From VAYN01 sp964540905 (GTDB lineage: Bacteria > Actinomycetota > Thermoleophilia > Solirubrobacterales > 70-9): DNA of 64,000 nucleotides. Each line of letters opens with the position of its first letter. Within the stretch, counting starts at the first letter, position 1. The notes beneath the pieces are model-generated. The model saw only the letters and a list, made by a program, of their open reading frames with translations. It had not been told where the DNA came from and did no database searches. The stretch covers positions 1-64,000 of the forward strand of contig CAZIOS010000009.1 of assembly GCA_964540905.1 (NCBI GenBank), given 5' to 3'. This document shows, piece by piece, positions 31,102 to 39,420 of this stretch. A program made the position numbers and the translations under genes.

Positions 31102-32106
31102 CTAGGAGCCGGTGGCGATCTCGGCCGGCTCGCCGCCGGGGAACCAGTGGGCCTCGACCGGGGGCGGACTGTCGCGCAGATAGCGCTCGGCGTCGAGGGC
31201 GCCCATGCAGCCGGTGCCGGCGGCGGTGACCGCCTGGCGGTAGGTGTGGTCGACGACGTCGCCGACGGCGAAGACGCCGCCGAGGTTGGTCCGGGTCGAG
31301 CCCGGCTCGGTGACGATGTAGCCGTCCTCGTCGACGCCGACCTGGTCCTTGACAACCTCCGAGCGCGGGATGTGGCCGATCGCGACGAAGGCGCCGGTAG
31401 CCTCGATCTCCTCCCGCTCGCCGGTCTCGGCGTCGTGGAGGCGGATCTTCTCCAGCTTGCCGTCCTCGCCGGCGACGAACTCCTCCGGCACGAAGGGGGT
31501 CTTGAAGTCGATGTTGTCCTTCTCGCGGGCGCGGTCGAGCATGATCTGGGAGGCGCGGAACTGGTCGCGGCGGTTGACCACGGTCAGCTGCTCGGCGTAC
31601 TTGGAGATGAAGATCGAGTCCTCCATCGCCGAGTCGCCGCCGCCGATCACGATCACCCGGTGGCCCTTGAAGAAGGCGCCGTCGCAGACGCCGCAGGTGG
31701 AGACGCCGCGGCCGCCGAGCTCCATCTCGCCGGGGATGCCGAGCCGTTTCGGCTCCGCCCCCATCGCCAGGATCACGGTCTTGGCCCGGTGCTCCTCGTC
31801 GCCGAGGAAGACCTTCTGGACGCCGCCGTCGGAGAGCTCGACCCGGTCGACGTCGTCGGTGACGAAGCGGGTGCCGAAGCGCTCGGCCTGGGCCCGGAAC
31901 TGGCCCATCATCTCCGGCCCCATGATCCCCTCGGGGTAGCCGGGGTAGTTCTCGACGTCGGTCGTGTTCTGCAGCTGGCCGCCCCACTGGAACCCCTCGA
32001 AGACCAGCGGCTCAAGGTTGGCGCGGGCCGTGTAGAGCGCCGCCGTGTAACCGGCGGGCCCGCCGCCGATGATGATCACATTCTCGATTTTCTTCGAATC
32101 AGCCAT
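31102..32106 (-). CDS. trxB: Thioredoxin-disulfide reductase
   Basis: TrxB uses NADPH and FAD to reduce thioredoxin. The 334-aa protein has the FAD loop GGGPAG (14-19), the redox pair Cys138-Cys141 (STCGVCDGAFF), the NADPH loop GGGDSAMED and the C-terminal GGVFAVGDVVD. The ATG at 32106 has AGGCGG upstream; AT-rich sequence and a TAGACT hexamer precede it. A short extra tail after the usual end (VEAHWFPGGEPAEIATGS) is unusual but small. No thioredoxin gene is adjacent. Confidence 0.96.
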   Translation of the reverse strand: MADSKKIENVIIIGGGPAGYTAALYTARANLEPLVFEGFQWGGQLQNTTDVENYPGYPEGIMGPEMMGQFRAQAERFGTRFVTDDVDRVELSDGGVQKVFLGDEEHRAKTVILAMGAEPKRLGIPGEMELGGRGVSTCGVCDGAFFKGHRVIVIGGGDSAMEDSIFISKYAEQLTVVNRRDQFRASQIMLDRAREKDNIDFKTPFVPEEFVAGEDGKLEKIRLHDAETGEREEIEATGAFVAIGHIPRSEVVKDQVGVDEDGYIVTEPGSTRTNLGGVFAVGDVVDHTYRQAVTAAGTGCMGALDAERYLRDSPPPVEAHWFPGGEPAEIATGS

Positions 32107-32131
32107 TTTTCGCCGCCTGGAGTCTATTACT

Positions 32132-33295
32132 TTACTTTTTATAGTAGCGCTCGAAGGGGTCGCTTGCGACCGGCTCCATCGCCGGCTCGAAGTCGGATTT
32201 GGCACTGCCGCCGCGTTCGATCGGCCGCCCCTCCGTCTCCCAGCGCTGGACCGTTTTGCGCAGCTGGAAGAAGGCGAATATGCCGGGCGGGATCGGCATC
32301 CAGAAGGCAACCAGGCGGAAGACGAGGATCGCCGGGAAGACCGTCTGCTCGGGGATGCCGAAGAGGACGAAGGCGCCGATCATGCCGGCGTCGACGGCGC
32401 CGACCCCGGCCGGGGCGAGGGGAAAGAGGTTGGCGACCATGCCGAGGAAGAAGCCCTGGACGACGACCGCCAGCGGCACGTGGACGCCGAAGGCGTGGAA
32501 GGAGGCCCAGAGGACGCCGATGCTGGCAGCCCAGAAGCCGGCGGCGCCGAGCACGGCGAGGCCGCCGCGCGAGGGATGGGCGAAGAGGCCGAGCGCGAAG
32601 CGGAACCCCTCGGCCAGCGTTTCCGGCACTTTGGCGGCACTGTGGAGGAAGGAGCGGGCGCGCTCGCCGTGCGCCAGCGGCTCCAGCCGCCGCGCCAAGT
32701 CGCCGGGGATCAGGGCGACGAGGATGCCGAAGACCAGCAGCAGGCCGGCGACCGCGGCCGGCACGATCGTCAGCTCGACCGAGTGGTTGCCGTTGAGCAC
32801 CCCGGTCCGCAGCAGGATGCCGAAGAGGATCAGCGCCAACGGGTAGAAGATGTAGTGGAGGCTGACGAAGGCGACCATCCGCCGGGCGACGTCGCGGCGG
32901 CGCATCCCGGCCTTGCGCAGCGCCCAGTAGGTGATCGCGATGCCGCCGGCGCCACCGGCCGAGAACAGCAGCGTCGCCGCCACCCCGGCCATGTTGATCT
33001 CGTAGGTCTCGCTCCAGCGCAGGCGCAGCGCCTCGCCGCCGACCACCGCCTTGAAGAGGGCGATGTAGGTGCCGAAGGCAACGACGTTGAAGCCGATCGC
33101 GACGCCGATCCAGACCGGGTCGGCGTCGTCGAGCCTGCTCAGCGCGTCGCCAAGGCCGACCAGCTTCGGGAAGAGGAAGTAGATGCAGCCCAGCAGCAGC
33201 AGGACGACCAGGACCGTCTGCACCAGCCGCCGGGTGGTGAAGAGCGGCAGCTCGACGTTGCCACCGCCGTTCGCCGAATCCTCATCAGACACCAC
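32132..33295 (-). CDS. UPF0104 / lysylphosphatidylglycerol-synthase-TM-like membrane protein
   Basis: The 387-aa protein has about eight TM segments and the family's signature GVAATLLFSAGGAGGIAITY in the first half and VANLFPLAPAGVGAVDAGMI near the end. This is the flippase-like half of MprF; without the synthase domain such proteins may move lipids or glycolipids. Two adjacent GTGs (33295, 33292) are possible starts. The upstream PAP2 gene ends 7 bp away, so the two are probably co-transcribed, which fits a joint lipid-related role. Confidence 0.85.
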   Translation of the reverse strand: MVSDEDSANGGGNVELPLFTTRRLVQTVLVVLLLLGCIYFLFPKLVGLGDALSRLDDADPVWIGVAIGFNVVAFGTYIALFKAVVGGEALRLRWSETYEINMAGVAATLLFSAGGAGGIAITYWALRKAGMRRRDVARRMVAFVSLHYIFYPLALILFGILLRTGVLNGNHSVELTIVPAAVAGLLLVFGILVALIPGDLARRLEPLAHGERARSFLHSAAKVPETLAEGFRFALGLFAHPSRGGLAVLGAAGFWAASIGVLWASFHAFGVHVPLAVVVQGFFLGMVANLFPLAPAGVGAVDAGMIGAFVLFGIPEQTVFPAILVFRLVAFWMPIPPGIFAFFQLRKTVQRWETEGRPIERGGSAKSDFEPAMEPVASDPFERYYKK

Positions 33296-33302
33296 CGGGA
33301 CG

Positions 33303-34250
33303 CTACCCGCTCGCGACTTTCTCCAGTCTCTGCAGGGCTTTGTTGACAGCCAGCACGGCCGGCTCGGCGAGCTTCTCGCCGCGGCGGACGGCGTAGACGA
33401 GCAGTGCCCCGGCGGCGAGGTCGGTGACGTAGTGCTCACCCAGGTAGACGAGGCCGAAGCCGAGCGTCAGCGCGTAGCCCCAGCCCAGCGTGCCCTCGAC
33501 CCGGCCGGTTTCGGCCAGCGCCAGCGCCGCCGTGACCGAGGTCGCGAAGTGCAGCGAGGGCATCGCCGCCCAGGGGTTGCCGCCGAGCGTCTCGTACATC
33601 GCCGGCCAGGCCGAGCGCCAGGTCTTCTCGCCGACCTCGACCATCACCCGCCGCACCTCTTCGCCGTCGGTGACGCCGTTCTCGGCGGCCCACCAGGGGG
33701 GTGCCGTCGGCAGCACGAAGTAGACGGCGCAGCCGAGGTCGAAGACGGCGGCCATCTGCCGCGCCGCCCGCGGGAAGCGCTCGTTGTCGCGAACCAGGAT
33801 CAGCGCCAGGGCGAGGTAGGGCTCGATGAACCAGAGCCAGTGGGTCCAGGCCAAAAAGCGGTCGACCGCACCGACCCCGGGCAGCTTCGCCAGGGCCCGC
33901 TGGAGGCGGACATTGGGGAGCTTGCCGCCGCCGAGCCGGCGGTCGAGCTCGACCGGGTAGCGGCTGCGCAGGCGGGCGCGGAGGCGCTCGGGATCGTCGT
34001 AGGGCATCTCGTGGACCACCGTGAAGGCCCACATCTGCAGGGCGAAGAGGGCGACGTCGCGCTTCTTCGAGCGCGGCTGCAGGACGGCCAGCGCCAGCGG
34101 GCCAGCGGCGCAGGCGACGATCGCGACCGGGGCGGGGATCCGCAGCCGCCTCCGCAGCAGCGGCACCGCAACGGCAGCGCCGATCGCGCCCGCCGCTGCC
34201 ACCCGTACCGCCAGTCGCAGCGCGGGTGATGGCCGAGAGCTCCCCTTCAT
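33303..34250 (-). CDS. PAP2-superfamily membrane phosphatase / inositolphosphotransferase-like
   Basis: The 315-aa protein has several TM helices and the C-terminal catalytic motifs of membrane PAP2 enzymes: PTAPPWW, MPSLHFATSV (with the catalytic His) and GEHYVTDLAAG. The spacing and the PSLHFA form fit the AUR1/inositol phosphorylceramide synthase-like subgroup of PAP2_3. It may cut or transfer lipid-linked phosphates. A TATACT hexamer (minus strand) lies 10 nt upstream of ATG 34250. It is paired with the UPF0104 gene downstream. Confidence 0.87.
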   Translation of the reverse strand: MKGSSRPSPALRLAVRVAAAGAIGAAVAVPLLRRRLRIPAPVAIVACAAGPLALAVLQPRSKKRDVALFALQMWAFTVVHEMPYDDPERLRARLRSRYPVELDRRLGGGKLPNVRLQRALAKLPGVGAVDRFLAWTHWLWFIEPYLALALILVRDNERFPRAARQMAAVFDLGCAVYFVLPTAPPWWAAENGVTDGEEVRRVMVEVGEKTWRSAWPAMYETLGGNPWAAMPSLHFATSVTAALALAETGRVEGTLGWGYALTLGFGLVYLGEHYVTDLAAGALLVYAVRRGEKLAEPAVLAVNKALQRLEKVASG

Positions 34251-34364
34251 CAGGGCGGCGAGTATAGGTAGGCCCCGGGGCGATGGGAGCGGCCGGCGCG
34301 GCGCCTGAGGAGAACCGACCCGGGCCGCGTGGTCCGTCTCCCACGTGATTAGAATGGCCGCGCT

Positions 34365-35066
34365 TTGGCGCCGCACTCCCCTGGCACTGACCAGATCGAC
34401 ACTCTGCTTTGGATCGGCCTCGCCGTCGCGGCGATAGTGATCGTCGCGATCAACCTCGGCCTCCTCTACGCCGTGCGCAAATTCCGCGCCCAGCGCGGCG
34501 GCGGCGAGCCGGCCCAGGTCAGCGGCGGCCGCCGGGTCCAGTTCCGGGTTGGCGCCGTCCTCACCGCCTTCGCCGCCGCGATCTTCGTCGTCAGCATCGT
34601 CTTCACCAACGACGCCCGCGAAACGCCGGCCACCGGCCCCGCCGGCCTCGCCGCCGCGAAGACGGCGCCGCTGAAGATCAAGACCACCGGCCAGCAGTGG
34701 CTGTGGCGCTTCGCCTACCCCAACGGCGCCTTCTCCTACTACAAGCTGGTGGTCCCGGTCGACACCGCGGTCGAGCTCGAACTGGTCTCGACCGACGTCG
34801 TCCACACCTGGAACGTGCCCGACCTGACCGGCAAGCGCGACGCGGTCCCGGGCAAGGTCAACGACGTCGTCTTCCGCGCCGACGAAGAAGGCACCTACTA
34901 CGGCCAGGCCGCGACCCTCTCCGGCCAGGCCTACGCGGCGATGCGGACCGAGGTCGACGTGGTCTCGCCGCAGGCCTACGAAGAATTCGTCGAAACCCAG
35001 CAGAGCGACATCGAAGCGGCGCAGAAACGGGTCGTCGGCCTGATCGAAAACGGAGAAGTGCCATGA
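34365..35066 (+). CDS. Cytochrome oxidase subunit II homologue lacking the CuA site
   Basis: The 233-aa protein has two N-terminal TM helices (about 12-36 and 62-81) and a periplasmic cupredoxin domain with GQQWLWRFAYP and VVHTWNVPDLTGKRDAVPG. At the CuA loop the family pattern GQC-x3-CG-x2-H-x2-M reads GQAATLSGQAYAAM: both cysteines are lost (Ala182, Ser186), as is the His (Tyr190) and the bridging Glu position (Thr184). His147 and Met193 remain. It therefore cannot hold a normal CuA. Quinol oxidase subunit II also lacks CuA, but the partner subunit I here has lost its active site too. TTG start 9 nt after TAGAAT; its stop overlaps the subunit I start (ATGA). Confidence 0.85.
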   Translation: MAPHSPGTDQIDTLLWIGLAVAAIVIVAINLGLLYAVRKFRAQRGGGEPAQVSGGRRVQFRVGAVLTAFAAAIFVVSIVFTNDARETPATGPAGLAAAKTAPLKIKTTGQQWLWRFAYPNGAFSYYKLVVPVDTAVELELVSTDVVHTWNVPDLTGKRDAVPGKVNDVVFRADEEGTYYGQAATLSGQAYAAMRTEVDVVSPQAYEEFVETQQSDIEAAQKRVVGLIENGEVP

Positions 35067-36748
35067 GCGAGAGCCCGCACCCAGAGCTCGTAGTCGACGG
35101 CTTCCCCGGCAGGAAGCGCCCGCGCTGGATCGAGCTGCTGACCAGCGCCGATCACAAGGACGTCGGCCGGATCCTGATCTGCGGCTCGCTCGGCTTCGTC
35201 TTCCTCGCAGTGGTCGAGCTGCTGCTGATGCGGCTGCAGCTGGCGATCCCGGAAAACTCCTTCCTCTCGCCGGTCGGCTTCAACCGCATCCTCTCGACCT
35301 ACGGCGCCACCGCCGTCTTCTTCTTCGCGCTGCCGCTGGCGCTGGGCTTCTTCTACTACCTGGCGCCGCTGCAGATCGGCGCCCGCGGCACCGCCCTGCC
35401 CCGCCTCGGCCAGATCGGCGTGGCGCTGTGGGCGACCGGCGCCGCAGTCCTCTACGCCAGCTTCATGTTCACCCCGTCGGAGGCTGGCGTCAACCCGCTG
35501 GCGCCGCTCAGCGAGCTCGCCTTCCTCTCCAACAACGGCGTCGACGCCTGGGCCACCGCGACCGGGCTGGCGACGCTCGGCTTCGTCTTCCTCGCGATCG
35601 ACCTGCTGACGACGCTGCGCAACATGCGGGCGCCGGGGATGGCCTGGCGCCGCGTCCCGGTCTTCTCCTGGGCGGCGACGGTCGGCTGCTGGCTGCTGCT
35701 GACGATCGGCCCGGTCCTGCTGGCGGCGCTGACGATGCTGATGATCGACCGCAACTACGAAGGCATCTTCTTCGCCGACGGCTCCGGCGGCGCGCCGCTG
35801 CTCTGGCAGCACCTGAGCTGGATCTTCTTCACCGGCTCCTACATGCTGATCCTGATCTTCGCCTTCGGCGCAATCGCCGAAATCGTCTCCACCTTCGCCG
35901 CCAAACCGCTCTTCAACCGCGCCGCCGTGATGGGCTCGCTGGCGGCGATCGCGGTGATCGGCACCCTGGCCTGGATGCAGAACATGCTGACCGCGCCGAT
36001 CGGGATCGGCTGGATGTACTTCGCGATGCTGATGTCGCTGGCGCTGATCGTGCCCTTCGGCCTCGTCGTCTTCAACCTGATCGCGACCATGGTCGGCGGC
36101 GCCCTGCGAATGCGGGCACCGCTGCTGTTCGCGCTCGGCGCGATCTCGGCGATCTCGATCGGCCTCGCCGCCGAGATCGGGCAGTCGATGGTCGGCCTCG
36201 CGTGGGAGGTGAAGAACACGACCGACTCGACCGCGGCGACCCACTTCGCGCTGGTCGGCGGCGCCGTCTTCGGCGGCTTCGCCGCCCTCCACTACTGGTT
36301 CCCGAAGATGACCGGGCGGACGATGGGCGAGAGCCTCGCCCGGATCTCCTTCTGGACGATGGCGGTCGGCATCCTCGTCGCCTTCGTGCCGCTGTTCATG
36401 GCCGGGATCATCCAGGGTCAGACGATCGACGCCTACAAGTACTACGAGCACACCGGCCTCGACACCTACAACCTGATCGCCACGATCGGCAGCTTCGTGC
36501 TGGCGCTCGGGATCGTGCTGACGATCGTCAACGCGATCCTCAGCCGCAACGGCGGCCCCGAGGCCGGCCACGACCCCTGGGGCGGCGACTCGCTCGAGTG
36601 GTTCACGCTCTCGCCGCCGGAGCCGCACAACTTCGACGTCCTGCCGGATGTCCGCAGCGCCCGGCCGATGCGCGACATCCGCGCCGCGATCGCCCACCGC
36701 ACCGGCCGCGCCGAGCAGCCGGCCCGCGAGCAGCAGCCGGTAGCCTGA
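35063..36748 (+). CDS. Cytochrome oxidase subunit I homologue lacking nearly all heme and copper ligands
   Basis: The 561-aa protein is full length, with 12 or more TM segments and clear CoxA landmarks (LAPLQIGARGTALPRL, LLWQHL, YWFPKMTGRTMGE, EWFTLSPPEPHNFD). Aligned by these to the intact CoxA at 43287-45191, the metal sites are gone: TM2 heme a His is Tyr80 (STYGATAVFF); the CuB His of HPEVY is Thr257 and its cross-linked Tyr is Met261 (FFTGSYML); the CuB His pair is Gln306-Asn307 (WMQNML); the K-channel Lys is Val335; the heme a3 His is Ala392. Only the second heme a ligand, His394, remains. Oxygen reduction is excluded; an assembly, heme-handling or non-catalytic membrane role is inference. 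No subunit III lies beside it. Confidence 0.88.
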   Translation: MSESPHPELVVDGFPGRKRPRWIELLTSADHKDVGRILICGSLGFVFLAVVELLLMRLQLAIPENSFLSPVGFNRILSTYGATAVFFFALPLALGFFYYLAPLQIGARGTALPRLGQIGVALWATGAAVLYASFMFTPSEAGVNPLAPLSELAFLSNNGVDAWATATGLATLGFVFLAIDLLTTLRNMRAPGMAWRRVPVFSWAATVGCWLLLTIGPVLLAALTMLMIDRNYEGIFFADGSGGAPLLWQHLSWIFFTGSYMLILIFAFGAIAEIVSTFAAKPLFNRAAVMGSLAAIAVIGTLAWMQNMLTAPIGIGWMYFAMLMSLALIVPFGLVVFNLIATMVGGALRMRAPLLFALGAISAISIGLAAEIGQSMVGLAWEVKNTTDSTAATHFALVGGAVFGGFAALHYWFPKMTGRTMGESLARISFWTMAVGILVAFVPLFMAGIIQGQTIDAYKYYEHTGLDTYNLIATIGSFVLALGIVLTIVNAILSRNGGPEAGHDPWGGDSLEWFTLSPPEPHNFDVLPDVRSARPMRDIRAAIAHRTGRAEQPAREQQPVA

Positions 36749-36753
36749 CCGGC

Positions 36754-37677
36754 ATGCAAGCCGGCGCCGGCGCGCAGAGCGCGCCCCCCTCGACGGCCGC
36801 CGTGGCCCTCCCCCGCTCCGCCGCGATCACGGTCCTTCGCGACTACCTGACGCTGACCAAGCCGAAGGTGCAGTCGCTGCTGCTGTTCACGACGGTGACG
36901 ACTATGTACGTGGCCGGCGACCCCTCGCTCGGCCTGATCTTCCTCACCTGCCTCGGCGGCGCCCTCTCGGCCGGCGGCGCTGGCGCGATCAACCACGCCG
37001 TCGACCTCGACATCGACCAGCTGATGGAGCGCACCGCCGACCGCCCGGTCGCCTCGGGGCGCGTCTCCCAGGGCGCCGCGATCGCCTTCGGGACGCTGCT
37101 CGGCTGCTCCTCCTTCCTGCTGCTGGCGCTGACCGTGAACCCGCTGGCGGCGGCGCTCTCGCTCTCCGGCCTGCTCGGCTACGTCTTCGTCTACACGCTC
37201 TGGCTCAAGCGCACGACGCCGCAGAACATCGTCATCGGCGGCGCCGCTGGCGCGGTGCCGCCGCTGGTCGCCTGGGCGGCGGTGACGGGCGGCCTCGACG
37301 GCATGGCCTTCTACCTCTTCGCGATCGTCTTCTTCTGGACCCCACCCCACTTCTGGGCGCTCTCGCTGCTGATGAAGGACGAGTACGCCAAGGCCGGGAT
37401 CCCGATGCTGCCGGTGGTCCGCGGCGAGGACGAGACGCGGCGCCAGATCCTCCTCTACACGGTGCTGCTCTACGCGGTCACCCAGCTGCCCTTCTGCGCC
37501 GGTGGGCTCGGCGTCGCCTACCTGGTGCCCTCGATGCTGCTCGGCGCCGGCTTCATCTTCTGTGCGACGAAGCTGCTGCGCAGCGCCGACCGCCGCTGGG
37601 CGCTGCGCACCTACCTCTTCTCGCTCGCCTACCTGGCGCTGCTGTTCGCGGCGATGGCGATCGACGCCCATGTCTGA
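36754..37677 (+). CDS. ctaB: Protoheme IX farnesyltransferase (heme O synthase)
   Basis: The 307-aa UbiA-family membrane enzyme transfers farnesyl to heme B, the first step to heme A. It has LTKPKVQSLLLFTT, the prenyl-diphosphate motif NHAVDLDIDQLMERTADRPV (the Asp-rich loop) and the second loop YTLWLKRTTPQNIVIGG with FFWTPPHFWALSLL. The ATG lies 7 nt after TAGCCT (36741-36746), which overlaps the end of the preceding gene, so it may have its own leaderless start. Heme A synthase is at 39421 and the aa3 oxidase at 41.8-46 kb, so it serves that oxidase. Confidence 0.95.
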   Translation: MQAGAGAQSAPPSTAAVALPRSAAITVLRDYLTLTKPKVQSLLLFTTVTTMYVAGDPSLGLIFLTCLGGALSAGGAGAINHAVDLDIDQLMERTADRPVASGRVSQGAAIAFGTLLGCSSFLLLALTVNPLAAALSLSGLLGYVFVYTLWLKRTTPQNIVIGGAAGAVPPLVAWAAVTGGLDGMAFYLFAIVFFWTPPHFWALSLLMKDEYAKAGIPMLPVVRGEDETRRQILLYTVLLYAVTQLPFCAGGLGVAYLVPSMLLGAGFIFCATKLLRSADRRWALRTYLFSLAYLALLFAAMAIDAHV

Positions 37678-37703
37678 GTTCGGCGCCTGATAGAAATCCG
37701 CCC

Positions 37704-37817
37704 GTGGACCGCGAGACCGCACGCAAGAACATGGTCGGAGGCCTGGTCGCCGCTGGCTTCGCCGCCGCGATCTTCGCCCTCGCCTTCGTCGCCGCCTTCC
37801 TCTACATCGCCCAGTAG
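37704..37817 (+). CDS. 37-aa single-TM protein in the oxidase-like cluster
   Basis: The reading frame from GTG 37704 gives a 37-aa product: a short charged N-terminus (DRETARKN) and one TM helix (MVGGLVAAGFAAAIFALAFV), ending YIAQ. It sits between ctaB and another small membrane gene and starts a few bases before it ends (next GTG is 3 nt after its stop). Its size and place resemble small accessory oxidase subunits. No family is assigned. Confidence 0.55.
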   Translation: MDRETARKNMVGGLVAAGFAAAIFALAFVAAFLYIAQ

Positions 37818-37820
37818 CCG

Positions 37821-38114
37821 GTGAGCGAGCGCCGACACATCCCCGAGCCCGGCGAGACCGTCTACACGCCGCGCCCCTCCTGGGCTCCCGCCCTCTTCGC
37901 CCTCGGCCTCGTCGGCCTGATCGGCGGCATCTACGCCGCCGGCCTGATCTTCCCGCCGATCGTCTACGCCGTCGCCGGCGCCGCGATCCTGCTCGGCGCC
38001 TTCCGCGGCCTCGTCCGCGGCGCGATCCGCGACTACTTCCGCCTGCCGCGCAAGCAGCGGGTCCCCGCCGCCGCGCTTCCGGTCGAGACGATCTCGGCGC
38101 CGCCGAAGCCCTAA
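37821..38114 (+). CDS. 97-aa two-TM protein, possible small oxidase-type subunit
   Basis: The protein starts SERRHIPEPGETVYTPRPSW, then has two TM helices (about 22-60) and a basic tail (RDYFRLPRKQRVPAA). The arrangement, a short N-terminal Pro-rich segment before two helices, resembles actinobacterial cytochrome oxidase subunit IV-like (CtaF) proteins, though I cannot confirm the family. It follows the 37-aa gene by 3 nt, so both are probably co-translated from the ctaB-containing transcript. Confidence 0.6.
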   Translation: MSERRHIPEPGETVYTPRPSWAPALFALGLVGLIGGIYAAGLIFPPIVYAVAGAAILLGAFRGLVRGAIRDYFRLPRKQRVPAAALPVETISAPPKP

Positions 38115-38124
38115 GCCCGGCGCC

Positions 38125-38526
38125 TCAGCCCGGCGTCATCCCCGAGGTCGCCCCCTCACTGGTCCAGACGCGGACGATGTCGCGCATCGAGAGGATCCCG
38201 ACCAGCTCGCCCTGCTCGAAGACGACCAGGTGGCGGACGCCGCGGCGCGACATCTCGGCGGCGGCGCGCTCGAGGCTCCAGTCCGGGGCGGCGGCGATCA
38301 CGCCCTCGCTCATGTGGTCGGCGACCAACTCGACGTCGGGGTCCTCGCCGCCGCCGACCGAGATCAGCAGGTCGCGCTCGGTGACGATGCCCGGCGTCGG
38401 CGACTCGGCATCGCTGACCAGCGCCGCGCCGGTCCCCTTCTCGACCATCATCGCCGCCGCCTCGCGCAGCGTGTGCGAGGGGCCCACGGTCGACGTCACC
38501 TCCGACATCCCGTCCCTGACCTGCAT
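38125..38526 (-). CDS. CBS-domain pair protein
   Basis: The 133-aa protein is a tandem pair of CBS domains (VRDGMSEVTSTVGPSHTLRE and MVEKGTGAALV, then DHMSEGVIAAAPDWSLERAA with RHLVVFEQGELVGILSMRDI). Such pairs bind adenine nucleotides and regulate partner proteins. GGGAGG lies 5 nt before ATG 38526. It is on the opposite strand between the oxidase-like cluster and the cytochrome c gene, so its relation to them is unclear. Confidence 0.9.
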   Translation of the reverse strand: MQVRDGMSEVTSTVGPSHTLREAAAMMVEKGTGAALVSDAESPTPGIVTERDLLISVGGGEDPDVELVADHMSEGVIAAAPDWSLERAAAEMSRRGVRHLVVFEQGELVGILSMRDIVRVWTSEGATSGMTPG

Positions 38527-38675
38527 CTGGACCTCCCTTTCGAGCGGTTTCCGACTTAGTGCGAATCGACGCAAGAGTACCCGAATGCCACACGTGTATT
38601 CACGGCCACGCCGGGGTGCCCACAGGACGCTTTCGCGCGGCCCTGACATATAGACTCCGGCGCGCCGCCAGCCGT

Positions 38676-39365
38676 ATGCAAAGCCCCTCGCAACTCATCC
38701 GCCCGCTGCTCGCCCTCGCCGCCCTGGCCGCGCTCGTCATCGCCGCCTCCGGCTGCGGGACGACGACCGCCGACATCGCCCGCGGGCGCACCCTCTTCGT
38801 GCAGAAATGCGGCGTCTGCCACACCCTCGCCCAGGCGGGGACGACGGCCCAGGTCGGCCCCAACCTCGACGACGCCTTCGCCGCCGCCCGCGCGGCCGGC
38901 GAGGGGGGCGACACGATCGAAGGGATCGTCAAGGCCCAGGTCGGGTTCCCGCGCCCGAGCAACGGCGACCCGGCGGTCTCGATGCCGCGCGACGTCGTCA
39001 CCGGCCAAGATCTCGACGACGTCGCCGCCTACGTCGGCACCTACGCCGGCGTCCCCGGCGCAGCGCCGCCGAAGGTGCCCGGCGGCCCCGGCGCCCAGGT
39101 CTTCGCCAGCAACGGCTGCGGCGGCTGCCACACGCTGGCCGCCGCCGGTTCCGGCGGCGTCACCGGCCCCAATTTCGACGAAGTCCTGCCCGGCCAGACC
39201 GCGGCGATGGTCAAAGAATCGATTGAAGACCCGAACGCGAAAATCGCCAAGGGCTACCCGGCCAACGTGATGCCGGAGAACTTCGCCCAGACGATCGCCC
39301 CGAAGGAAATCGAACAGCTGGTCGAATACCTGCTCGAAAGCACCGCCAAGGGCGGCTCGAAGTAG
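38676..39365 (+). CDS. Lipoprotein diheme cytochrome c
   Basis: The 229-aa preprotein has a lipobox (AASGC, Cys27) and two cytochrome c domains: CGVCH (45-49) with a probable Met103 ligand (VSMPRD), and CGGCH (148-152) with Met199 (NVMPEN). It would be anchored to the outer face of the membrane and carry two c-type hemes. It lies between the CuA-less oxidase-like genes and heme A synthase, so it may donate electrons to the aa3 oxidase or work with the divergent complex; the sequence does not decide between these. AT-rich promoter sequence with TATAGACT precedes it. Confidence 0.9.
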   Translation: MQSPSQLIRPLLALAALAALVIAASGCGTTTADIARGRTLFVQKCGVCHTLAQAGTTAQVGPNLDDAFAAARAAGEGGDTIEGIVKAQVGFPRPSNGDPAVSMPRDVVTGQDLDDVAAYVGTYAGVPGAAPPKVPGGPGAQVFASNGCGGCHTLAAAGSGGVTGPNFDEVLPGQTAAMVKESIEDPNAKIAKGYPANVMPENFAQTIAPKEIEQLVEYLLESTAKGGSK

Positions 39366-39420
39366 GCAGCGAGTCCGAGCGGGGCGGCCACCCGGCGGTC
39401 GCTGGCATCATCTGCTGACG

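Noticed and set aside
34365..35066. Considered as an ordinary quinol-oxidase subunit II (CyoA)
   Set aside because: CyoA loses CuA too, but its subunit I is active; here the co-translated subunit I is not. Left open pending phylogeny.
34976..36697. 573-codon minus-strand frame opposite the oxidase-like subunit I gene
   Set aside because: Extreme His/Arg/Glu/Asp bias and no motif; the plus-strand product is a clear membrane protein.
35063..36748. Considered as NO reductase, cbb3 or B-type oxidase rather than a dead A-type subunit I
   Set aside because: All those families keep the six histidines; the C-terminal and loop landmarks are of A-type CoxA, and the ligand positions align without gaps to substituted residues.
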